Origin: Dastarcus helophoroides
Taxonomy: Eukaryota; Arthropoda; Insecta; Coleoptera; Bothrideridae
Length of the DNA: 64,000 bases
Assembly (NCBI GenBank): GCA_028583605.1
Contig: CM053331.1
Location: 11,640,857 to 11,704,856 of the forward strand
Reading direction: 5' to 3'
Shown one piece after another: positions 59,001-64,000 of this stretch (position 1 is the stretch's first letter; every line of letters starts with the position of its first letter). The position numbers were made by a program, and so were the translations under genes. The notes under the pieces were generated by a model. The model searched no databases. It was given only the letters and a program-made list of their open reading frames with translations, and was not told the origin of the DNA.

Positions 59001-59203
59001 AAGGTGGTTACAATGGAGGCGGCGCAGGATTTGGTCAAAATTACGCTACCAATGGTGGATATGGTCATGGAGCTCCCGTTTCTAATTCTTTGGCAATCAA
59101 CGAAGGGCTTCAGGGTAATTACCACGGTGGGTATAGTTCGAATGGTTATTCTAATGGATTCGCTCACAGACCAAGGCCTAGTAATGAATATGGTGCTCCA
59201 TAA
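38041..59203 (+). CDS. Pro-resilin-like RR cuticular protein gene (three coding exons, 224 aa)
   Basis: This is a secreted structural protein of the cuticle. Joining exons 38041-38064, 48398-48553 and 58709-59203 gives one open frame, all junctions in phase 0 with GT-AG introns. Residues 1-24 form a signal peptide ending NNARC before EPPP. Residues 25-60 carry YGTP repeats. Residues about 64-126 are the Rebers-Riddiford chitin-binding domain (YEFGYQVKDEYTG, VRGEYRVALPDGRTQIVTY, GFHADVRYEGE), closest to the RR-2/pro-resilin pattern; DGD is changed to DGN. Residues 140-224 are rich in Gly, Tyr and Asn and end NEYGAP, like resilin-type elastic segments whose tyrosines can cross-link. The family's role (chitin binding, elasticity) is known; tissue and stage are not visible. 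Introns of 10.3 and 10.2 kb hold nearly all the repeats between the exons. Confidence 0.9.
38065..39655. other. Start of intron 1, nothing recognised
   Basis: Ordinary AT-rich intron. Frames at 39360-39563 and opposite have no recognisable motif. Confidence 0.5.
39660..39960 (+). other. Possible LTR or TE fragment (weak)
   Basis: The segment beginning TGTGACGAATCACCC is GC-richer than its surroundings, and its opening resembles some insect Gypsy LTRs. No matching end, duplication or second copy was found. Confidence 0.2.
40056..40250 (-). pseudogene. LINE 3' terminus with expanded (GAA)n tail
   Basis: Read on the minus strand, 40250 to 40145 gives PTSKRFPGRPRKKWHES, then TSALQEAL, the usual last residues of insect endonuclease/RT LINE ORFs. 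After the stop comes KTPDYVLTKEEEE-type sequence formed by a (GAA)n run. On the plus strand this is the (TTC)n microsatellite at 40060-40133 followed by (CTC)n. The microsatellite is best explained as the grown 3' tail of the LINE. Confidence 0.7.
40614..40784 (+). mobile_element. Penelope-like hairpin element, copy E (internally deleted)
   Basis: An exact 10-bp duplication ATAAAATAAT (40604-40613, 40785-40794) bounds TGAAATACAAATCTTGTCC on the left and CCAAGGACCAGTCCGTTCCA plus an A-rich tail on the right. The central hairpin with the hammerhead-like core has been deleted. Confidence 0.85.
40795..42191. repeat. Intron 1: AT-rich DNA, T-rich degenerate repeats from 41560
   Basis: From 41560 to 42130 this is the same TTTTGAAAATTTCGACTTTTT family as at 33110. 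The first part is featureless. Confidence 0.5.
42194..43151. mobile_element. Non-autonomous DNA transposon with about 140-bp TIRs
   Basis: The arms at 42194-42335 and 43017-43151 are inverted copies. The outer ends are TTGGGTGTAACAGG and TCGAGTGTAATAGG, and the shared inner words are AATTTTGACATAAAAATGAC and TTATTTATAAAG. TA is at both edges (42192, 43152), as for Tc1/mariner-type elements. The 680-bp middle has no transposase. Confidence 0.72.
43154..44380. repeat. A-rich degenerate repeat block (intron 1)
   Basis: This is the A-rich complement of the degenerate word (for example AAAGTCGAAATTTAAAAAAAAAG). The frame at 44143-44340 is a composition artefact. Confidence 0.5.
44385..44713 (-). 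mobile_element. Solo LTR, copy 4 (329 bp), reverse orientation
   Basis: ATAT is duplicated at 44381-44384 and 44714-44717. On the minus strand it reads TGTAACA... to ...CGCAACA with TTATATAAGGCGGAC (TATA), the GATA inverted repeat and a TTCAATGAAT-containing leader. A perfect heat-shock triplet TTCnnGAAnnTTC survives at 44669-44681; two further sites keep two of three units (44613-44625, 44575-44582). It lies antisense in intron 1 of the cuticular gene. Confidence 0.85.
44718..45640. repeat. A-rich degenerate repeat block (intron 1)
   Basis: This is a continuation of the block at 43154, which the LTR has split. Confidence 0.45.
45645..45975 (-). pseudogene. Second copy of the 27-kb LINE 3' end
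   Basis: The minus strand reads RCSQELIGLIPPKNKIF, CKFLCGPA, GDSFFYKLPKSLLNKMFPKN and LVKKAVHRHLSLFPHPTRSA, matching 27360-27700 residue by residue with substitutions. It is 5'-truncated and inactive. Confidence 0.82.
46100..47130 (+). pseudogene. Relic of a repeat-borne protein family with SDEHxERFHQD motif
   Basis: Scattered plus-strand frames match, in order, a protein family I remember as multi-copy and uncharacterised in insects and other animals: ISNSK then LKYALL (46255-46290), SSGHIKDSCFLC (46435-46465), NNRTREN, RKNLIFHLHI (46660-46690), KGQYDGPQIR (46800-46830), NYIEIMQQLLEHFKM and IKLHFL (46930-47000), LGAVSDEHSEERFHQDLKVI and GRWNVN (47025-47110). Many stops and shifts are present. 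A hairpin element is inserted at 46487. The function of the family is unknown to me. Confidence 0.6.
46487..46563 (-). mobile_element. Penelope-like hairpin element, copy F (77-bp deletion derivative)
   Basis: An exact 11-bp duplication CAACAGAACTC (46476-46486, 46564-46574) bounds it. Only the two ends remain: GGTGGAACGGACTGGTCCTT with ATTGAAATACA, and GTATTTCAATTTT. Removing it restores the host frame (NNRTREN). It therefore defines both termini of the family. Confidence 0.88.
47131..48397. other. End of intron 1, nothing recognised
   Basis: Ordinary AT-rich sequence leading to the acceptor of exon 2. Confidence 0.5.
48398..48553 (+). CDS. Cuticular protein exon 2 (52 codons)
   Basis: It is bounded by TTTTTTCAG|GTT and GAG|GTATGT. 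It encodes the rest of the signal peptide, the cleavage region RC|EPPP, and a Pro/Asn/Tyr-rich linker with QYGTPIGAP and SYGTPNYH, ending HHEYGE. Confidence 0.88.
48554..49264. other. Start of intron 2
   Basis: A small inverted repeat (TATAGACACAC and GTGTGTCTATA-like, about 48831-48880) is the only structure noted. Confidence 0.4.
49265..49480 (-). mobile_element. Penelope-like hairpin element, copy G
   Basis: The extension is on the left (GGTGGAAGGAACTGTTCCTT), then ATTGAAATCCAAATATTGTC, and the right end is GATCTGTATTTCAA. The core is CCGAAGA, GATAGCTTAGCTATC, GAAAC. TGTTATA flanks both sides (49257, 49481), the start of a probable duplication. Confidence 0.8.
50163..51421 (+). pseudogene. 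mariner transposon with decayed transposase
   Basis: The ends are CTGAGTTGGCAAGAAAGTAA and, inverted, TTGAGTTGGCAAGAAAGTAT, with TA on both sides (50161, 51422). The transposase starts near 50347. The HTH half includes RKAAKAHKEICKVYDGDC and DDQRSGRPTKVDNNQI. The catalytic parts are ITGDEKLVTYSN (first Asp), IVFHRDIFGN (second Asp) and LPYSSELTPSNNYLF, where the third Asp is changed to Glu. The end is RWQKVIEQNGKYIID. There are several stops and shifts. The element is nearly full length (1.26 kb) and interrupts the LINE at 49650. Confidence 0.9.
51747..51825. repeat. 28-bp tandem repeat, about 3 copies
   Basis: TTCCATGTCTACTTATACTA followed by CTTTCTGG is repeated at 51747, 51775 and 51803 with few changes. 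It is a local expansion inside the LINE. Confidence 0.8.
53526..54199. other. Intron 2 spacer
   Basis: The part at 54060-54190 (CAGCCCTTTAAACAAG, TATGTAGCTGAACTGCAG, CCACCGACGCTTAGCAG) resembles 57150-57260 in the same orientation. Otherwise nothing is recognised. Confidence 0.4.
54200..57140. repeat. T-rich degenerate repeat block (intron 2)
   Basis: About 2.9 kb of TTTTCAAAATTTCGACTTTTT-type sequence, interrupted only by hairpin copy H. GC-richer, related segments border it at 54060-54190 and 57150-57260. Confidence 0.55.
55111..55354 (+). mobile_element. Penelope-like hairpin element, copy H (about 244 bp)
   Basis: The left end is TAAATACAAATCTTG and the right end CCAAGGACCAGTCC, then CTACC and A6. 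ATCCAAAAATTT flanks the left and ATCCAAAAAATTT the right (duplication of about 11-12 bp). The arms are TCTAACGCGTTTCG and CGAAACGCGTTAGG around a loop with CAGTATCTCTCTGAAGATGG. Confidence 0.83.
57286..57416. repeat. Palindromic MITE-like element (about 131 bp)
   Basis: The outer arms TAATGCACAAACCAATAGG and, inverted, TAATGCACAGACCAATAAGG continue inward to ATTAGATTCGAA on both sides. The loop carries GGCCGGTTTCGATCTTGTCGG. It is non-coding. Confidence 0.7.
57440..57910. repeat. AT-rich degenerate repeat stretch
   Basis: T-rich to about 57700, then A-rich; the same degenerate family as the other blocks. Confidence 0.4.
57930..58708. other. End of intron 2 with unidentified coding-like relic
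   Basis: A 116-codon frame at 58199-58549 (plus) and broken minus-strand frames (such as LVPTTGFLGRQWVQLSDLTT) have protein-like composition. I do not recognise either, and a decayed transposon is the likely source. Confidence 0.3.
58709..59203 (+). CDS. Cuticular protein exon 3 (RR domain and Gly-rich tail)
   Basis: The acceptor is TTATTTTAG|CCT. It encodes 164 residues: the complete RR chitin-binding domain, then a Gly/Tyr/Asn/Gln-rich tail with GGGGFGQGGYNGGGAGFGQ and YGAP motifs, and a TAA stop at 59201. The base composition is markedly less AT-rich than the flanks. Overlapping frames on either strand are shadows. Confidence 0.93.
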   Translation, partial: PKAYEFGYQVKDEYTGNNYNRKEASDGNQVRGEYRVALPDGRTQIVTYWADWQTGFHADVRYEGEAHYPEQYNTYQGQGASNQYGAPNHGAGGGGFGQGGYNGGGAGFGQNYATNGGYGHGAPVSNSLAINEGLQGNYHGGYSSNGYSNGFAHRPRPSNEYGAP

Positions 59204-59319
59204 GATATACTGTACGACTTGAGAAAATGTGACGAATGAATCGATGTATATAAAAATTAGAGTACACTAGCGCTAGTTTACTTAGTATTTAAAGACTTAG
59301 CAATGACTATTTTTGTATC

Positions 59320-59325
59320 AATAAA
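59320..59325 (+). terminator. Polyadenylation signal of the cuticular gene
   Basis: This is the first AATAAA after the stop codon (117 bp downstream). Further AATAAA sites at about 59469 and 59590 could give longer 3' ends. Confidence 0.6.
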
Positions 59326-59329
59326 ATTG

Positions 59330-60177
59330 AACGAATCGAAAGAATTAGAAAACATTAAAAAATTCGTTAATAACTTATTGCTAGATCGATGCATTAATTT
59401 TAGTATAAGTGGTTTATAAGATTTGAAAAACTGTGTTTATTTTGAAGAGCTCATCAAAAATCTGTGCCAATAAATGATGAAAAAGTTGTATTTGTAGTGA
59501 TGTACCATTTAGATTTTAATCATCTCATAGCAGTTTAAATTCTTTTATATAATATTGCCAGTATTTTAGTGTATGTATACGTGTATAGCAAATAAATGAT
59601 TCAATCATGAAATAACTCTCCTTTAACGAAAAGGCTCTAATCCTCGAAAACCTTAACATGAAATAAGTTAATCACAATTGCGAATAGTTAATGTTGAAAC
59701 TTAGCAAAAGAAGACAACATAAAATATTTAACTATCTAAGCCATTTCATCAATTTCCTTCCTTTATTCGAGCAACAATTTTCAGTTAATTGACGATACGT
59801 ATGTTAATTAGGCTTTGTGTTTAGCTGTCAAGTAAAAATTAAAGCAGGTGCTTTCTCGACTTTAACAAAATAAACAAATTTTATTTAAATTTTTCACTTA
59901 TTAGGAAATTAATTTGTAATTTAAATTACGTAAGAGGATGCAACTGTTTCATGTTAAGCAAAAAAATAGCCAGAGGATAATTGCATATAAAGCTAAGAAT
60001 ATTTCACACAGCTCTTACCGGGAAGAACAATAAGCCATTAAGTATTATTAAGTAAGAAATTGTGAAGTGAATCAATTGATGATGAGATCTGTTGTTGTAT
60101 TAGAAGTTTTTATTTTTTTATATACGTCATAAATTATAAATAAAGATAAAAAAGCAAATAAATCCGCTACATATTAG
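59330..60177. other. Downstream flank of the cuticular gene
   Basis: AT-rich, with alternative AATAAA sites at about 59469 and 59590. Nothing else is visible. Confidence 0.5.
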
Positions 60178-60404
60178 GCGATATTTATAAAAGTAAAGGA
60201 TTTACTTTGAAGTAAAAAGCAAAAGCAAAAGGTAAGGATGAGAAGTAAATGTTATGAATAAAAGGTTTTACTTTAATTCGTATTTATAACGTTTACCTTT
60301 TCTTTGCAAGCAAATCCTTTGAAAAATTTGAGTAAAAGGTAAAAACTTGCTATTTCAAATATGATAAGTTTCTAATATTCCTCCTCGAGGTTGACGTAGA
60401 AAGT

Positions 60405-60530
60405 CATCAATAGGCCCGTCGATAGGGGGTGGGGTAAAGGGAGCAAACGCCCTTAAGGCCCAGGCTTAATGGGAGTCTACAGTTCCCAACTAAAGGTCAG
60501 AATATCATAATTGCCCCAGGACTCTCGGCA
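60405..60530. other. GC-rich insert resembling hAT-type ends
   Basis: The segment with GGCCCGTCGATAGGGGGTGG and CCCCAGGACTCTCGGCAGG is compositionally foreign to the Harbinger relic and looks like joined ends of a deleted DNA transposon. Duplications were not identified. Confidence 0.3.
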
Positions 60531-60876
60531 GGCTTAATTATCAGATATGGCATTATTCCTCATCCACTGTCTCCTAGTGTAACTGTGTTTCGTATCTTTG
60601 TAATATCTTGATAACTTCCACAATAGCTAATTTCTCGATATACGAAAATCATAAAGTGATCCAGGCCATCTCGTATCATTACTAGTTATAACATGCTTTG
60701 GATCGCATGTAACTTGGACATTCCAACTTGAAACCCTTTTTTATTTACATGTTCATATACAAATTTGGTCGGCTTTTCAATATGAATATGTGTACAGTTA
60801 ACAACAGCTCTTGGAAAAGGAAATTTGATAAGACCTTTTTCTTTGGTCACCGTTTTCTATTCTTGGAAAACGAAAA

Positions 60877-60965
60877 TATTTTTTAATTTTTCTTGTTTCC
60901 AGGAGACAAGATTTGTATGTCTATTTTTGAAGATAACCAAGGACCAGTCCGTTCCACAAAAATTT
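60877..60965 (+). mobile_element. Penelope-like hairpin element, copy J (5'-truncated)
   Basis: Only the last part of the right arm and the extension are present: TTTCTTGTTTCCAGGAGAC, GATTTGTATGTC and CCAAGGACCAGTCCGTTCCA followed by CAAAAA. Confidence 0.8.
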
Positions 60966-61269
60966 TCTTCCACGTAAATTCACCACGTTAGTCACAAACT
61001 TAGACTGACTAAAATTGACACAACTAATAAACAGACAAATAGCTTGATCCATAGAAAAAAGTTAGCTTCTTAGTAGATGCATTTTTGGTGAAGCATAACC
61101 TTTGATTTTTAAAGTAAAAGCTTTTTTTGAAGCATAACTTTCAACGGCGAAGCAGAACCTGTTCCTTTATTTTTTTATGGATAACATCTGAAGTATTTGC
61201 TTTATTTCTGCGAAGTAAAAGTTAGTACTTCTTTTTATAAATATGGACTAATATATGTACTAATGCTTG

Positions 61270-62394
61270 ATTGTTTTCAAAGAAAAAACGCAGGATTTTT
61301 ATATCGGGAAAAAGGCAAATTTTAAGAAAACTTTTAAAAGTTCTGAAAAATCAAATTCTAAATGATCAAAATCTTCAGAAAAACTCGATGTTAATAAAAA
61401 TAAAGAAATTAAAAAAAAAGAAATCTCTGAAAAGCAGTCGACATTTCTAGAAAAACTACCAAATGAAGCATCAAAGATCGAAATTTTCCAGAAAAAATTC
61501 AAACTTAAAGAAAAAGTGCAACTTTGAGAATAGGCGTCCATTTGTGGAAATAACGAGTCTTGAAAAAAAAGTCAACATTTTAAGAAAGATACGAATTTCC
61601 AGGAAAAATATTCAGTTTTTCGGGAACATACCGGATGGGATTTCAGGATAATTTTAAATTTGCAAAAAAGGCGGATTTTGAGAAAAATATCAAAGTTTCG
61701 GTTTTTCTAAATTTGTTTTTTTTTTTGGAAATTTCGATTTTTTTCCCTTGAAAAACAAAAAAAATTCGAAATTTTGAGAAAAAAGTCAAAATTTAGTAAA
61801 CTCTCGAAATTCTTCAGAAAGTCAAATTTTGTCGAAATTTTGGAAAAAGAACAAATTTTGAGAAAAATGTAATTTCTAGATTTTTCTCTTGAGTGCTTGA
61901 ATCAGAGGCAGACATGCGCCCTGTTCTGCCATACCCTGAGTCAGAAAATGTCCAATATTGAAATAATCGTCGAAATTTTGAGAAACAAGTTGTATTTCCC
62001 CATTCCAGGGGAAATTTTCTCGGACTTTTTGTCTTTTTACAAAATTTCTAAAAAGTCATTATAAAAATTTGCAGATAAATATTGTTATCAAAAAATTGAT
62101 CAAGTTTTAAGCAAAAGAGTAAATCTTGATAAAAAAAGTCGAAATTAAATAAAACGATGAATTTTGAGATAAAAATTCGAAATTTTTAGTTTAATTGGAT
62201 TCTGATAAAATAAATCGAATTTTAGGAATACATTTGAAATTTCCAAAGAAATTTATGAAAAAATTCGAATATCGTGAAATAGGTCGAAATTTCGAGAAAA
62301 TATCAATAGCTTAAAGAAGGACGACTTTTGTCGAATAGAAATTTTTTAGAGAAAGTCTCCTCAGTTCAATATAAATTTTCGTTAACCACACAAG
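61270..62394. repeat. A-rich degenerate repeat block
   Basis: Variants of GAAATTTTGAGAAAAAAGTC dominate. Frames at 61299-61541 and opposite arise from composition. Confidence 0.55.
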
Positions 62395-62540
62395 CTGGGG
62401 GGGGGGGCAAGCGCCCTACCCTGCCCTATTCTGACTACGTCTATGTTAAAACTAATTCCACAAAGACGAAGGCCTCTTAAAGACCTACCCGCCCGGAGCC
62501 TCGCAATGGCTAAGGCCGCCCCTGGTTTTGTTTATTGCTA
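62395..62540. other. GC-rich patch, possible hAT terminus
   Basis: A G10 run, then GCGCCCTACCCTGCCC and AAGGCCGCCCCTGG. The latter, inverted, is CCAGGGGCGGCCTT, the look of a hAT end. No partner end or 8-bp duplication was found. Confidence 0.3.
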
Positions 62541-62878
62541 TTTATTAATATTTCTTTTTTTAGTGGTAAAGCTCTCATGCGTATGCTATTTCATATTATA
62601 CAAACGTGAATTCGCAGATCATCTCTGTGTACAGACAACTTAAAATACAGCACCTTGTTTTATTTATTGAAAGCATGCAACACGGAGTCTAATTCACATG
62701 TAACATCTAGTAAATATGTTTACCCCACTAACGGGTTGAATTTCGAAACATTCTTTCTTAGTGCGGATGCCTAGGTCATATATAGAAACTGTTTGCCAAA
62801 TTTCAGATGTTAAAGTTTAATAGTTTTGAAGATCTCTTGACAAATGTGTGGTTTTTACATTTTATATAATAGATGCAA
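62541..62878. other. Short intergenic stretch
   Basis: Nothing recognised. Confidence 0.4.
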
Positions 62879-63037
62879 ATTAAAATACAAGTCTTGTCCC
62901 CTGAAACCAAAAAACATTTAAAAACAACAAATTTTGATCTAACGCGTTTCGATGGCCAACTTATCATCTTCAGAGAGATACTAACACCTTGAAATACACA
63001 TCTTGTCCCCTGAAACCAAAAAAGATTAAAAATCACA
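62879..63037 (+). mobile_element. Penelope-like hairpin element, copy I (two partial units in tandem)
   Basis: One left arm (ATACAAGTCTTGTCCCCTGA to CATCTTCAGAGAGATAC) is followed at about 62991 by a second left-arm start in the same direction (TTGAAATACACATCTTGTCC), not by the inverted arm. The minus strand of the first carries CTGAAGA, a stem-loop, then GAAAC. Confidence 0.75.
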
Positions 63038-64000
63038 CTTTTTCAATTCAAGAGCTGACCCAAGCTTTAGAAAAATGTAAGAAATCTTCAGCTGGACCTG
63101 ATCATGTGCTGTACGATTTCTTAAAAAACCTACCCAATAGCAAAAAGAAAAAGCTTCTAAAGCTATATAATTGCATATGGCAAAACCAAACATACCCTCA
63201 AAACTGGAGAAAAAGCTATAGCCATACCTGCAGCTAAGACGGAAAAAGATCCTCTCTATCCGCAAAACTATCGCCCTATATCACTCACCTGATGTCTCAG
63301 CAAGGTATTTGAAAGAATGGTAAATGCCGACTTGGTATGGTTTTTGATAAAAAAGCAACTACTATCACCACATCAAATGAGATTTAGACATCGTTCGACT
63401 ACCGACAATATGGTAGCCTTCGAAAATTACATCCAAAATGCCTTTTTCCAACAAAGCCATACAATCGCAGTATTATTCGATTTAGAGAAAGCATTGGATT
63501 TATCTTGAAGATTTGGAATATTACAAACACTTAGCAACTGAGGGTTCGGATGAGGCATGATGTACTTTATAAAGCAGTTTTTAAAGGATTGGTACTTCAG
63601 AGTTTTGGTTCATAATTGCACTTCAGAAAAATATTCTCTTCAAAATGGTATTCCTAAGTTTCTACATTAAGCGTAACCCTTTTTGTTATCGCAGTAAATA
63701 AATTGATAGATAGAATCAACCCTAACATACGATACAGTCTTTATGTAGATGATTTGGTAATATACTACTCCAACTCATCACTCCATGAGCTTGAACATAA
63801 TCTCCAAGATGCTGTAAACTGCTGCAAATACCAAGCGGCTCGGTTTCCGTTTGTCAAAGGACAAAACAAAAGCTATCCATTTTTGCCATTTATGGATTGT
63901 CCCCCTCTCAAAATTGAAAATATAGCAATACCTTATAACGTCACAATCAAATTTTTAGAAGTGAAGTTTGACGAGAAGCTTCGATGGCGAGAACACACCA
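63038..64000 (+). pseudogene. Jockey-like LINE reverse transcriptase, continuing past the window
   Basis: It starts FSIQELTQALEKCKKSSAGP, then LYNCIWQNQTYPQNWRKAIA, NYRPISLT, LSKVFERMVNADLVWFL, QMRFRHRSTTDNMVAF and TIAVLFDLEKALD. The catalytic box reads YSLYVDDLVIYYSN (about 63730-63775). The end of the window is in the thumb region (EVKFDEKLRWREHT). There are frameshifts at about 63225, 63505 and 63665. It begins abruptly against the tandem hairpin unit, so it is 5'-truncated there. Jockey-type assignment is from motif style. Confidence 0.85.

Larger units (their letters stand above)
60178..61247 (-). pseudogene. PIF/Harbinger transposon relic
   Basis: The imperfect inverted ends are GCGATATTTATAAAAGTAAA and CCATATTTATAAAAAGAAGT. 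Between them, minus-strand fragments of a DDE_Tnp_4 transposase occur at 60535-60850: KFPFPRAVVNCTHIHIEKPT, FVYEHVNKKGF, VTCDPKHVITSNDTRWPGSL, YDFRISRN and LGDSGXGIMPY. The first catalytic Asp (VDGTHI in relatives) is replaced; the WPGSxxD Asp is kept. A hairpin element (60877) and a GC-rich foreign segment (60405-60530) have landed in it. It is inactive. Confidence 0.75.

Noticed and set aside
58820..59222. Frames of 112 and 115 codons overlapping exon 3
   Set aside because: They are shadows of the Gly-rich cuticular exon, which has a clear RR domain and splice sites.

Overview
The window is AT-rich eukaryotic DNA from an arthropod, almost certainly an insect. The one host gene I can assemble encodes a Rebers-Riddiford (chitin-binding) cuticular protein of the pro-resilin type, and the repeats (mariner, DUF4817-type Tc1/mariner relatives, hAT, pogo, Harbinger, R1/I-like, Jockey-like and other LINEs, Penelope-like hairpins) are typical of insect genomes. 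The order cannot be fixed from the sequence alone. No rRNA gene, intact tRNA, CRISPR array or bacterial operon is visible.

Host gene: a plus-strand cuticular protein gene covers about 37.86-59.33 kb. It has a TATA box (37833), a likely start site (37864), an 8-codon first coding exon (38041-38064), a 52-codon second exon (48398-48553), a 164-codon third exon (58709-59203) and an AATAAA at 59320. Both introns are about 10 kb and are filled with transposons. The spliced product is 224 aa: a signal peptide, a YGTP/YGAP-bearing N-terminal region, an RR domain and a Gly/Tyr/Asn-rich tail.

Layout: 0.1-3.6 kb, two degenerate LINEs. 3.65-3.93 kb, a compound TC/AC microsatellite. 4.6-7.5 kb, an inverted-repeat MITE, two solo LTRs and a hAT relic. 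7.9-8.7 kb, a complex tandem repeat. 9-15 kb, mostly empty AT-rich DNA with one Penelope-like hairpin. 14.9-18.2 kb, a LINE, then a mariner split by another LINE. 19.8-26.5 kb, one LINE split by two DNA transposons placed back to back, the first carrying an intact 356-aa transposase. 27-32.4 kb, a LINE 3' end, a pogo-like relic and several Penelope-like hairpins. 33-36.4 kb, low-complexity T-rich then A-rich DNA and a third solo LTR. 37.8-59.3 kb, the cuticular gene with its repeat-filled introns. 60-64 kb, a Harbinger relic, more hairpins and a Jockey-like LINE running off the end.

The two strongest signals are as follows. (1) A family of four solo LTRs (TGT...ACA ends, 4-bp ATAT/ATAC duplications) carries heat-shock-element triplets and GATA motifs just upstream of a well-spaced TATA/Inr promoter. 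(2) A family of about ten asymmetric hairpin elements has a Penelope-like organisation, target duplications of about 10-11 bp and a hammerhead-ribozyme-like core (CTGAAGA, stem-loop, GAAAC). All calls come from reading the sequence and from remembered family features; no database search was run.
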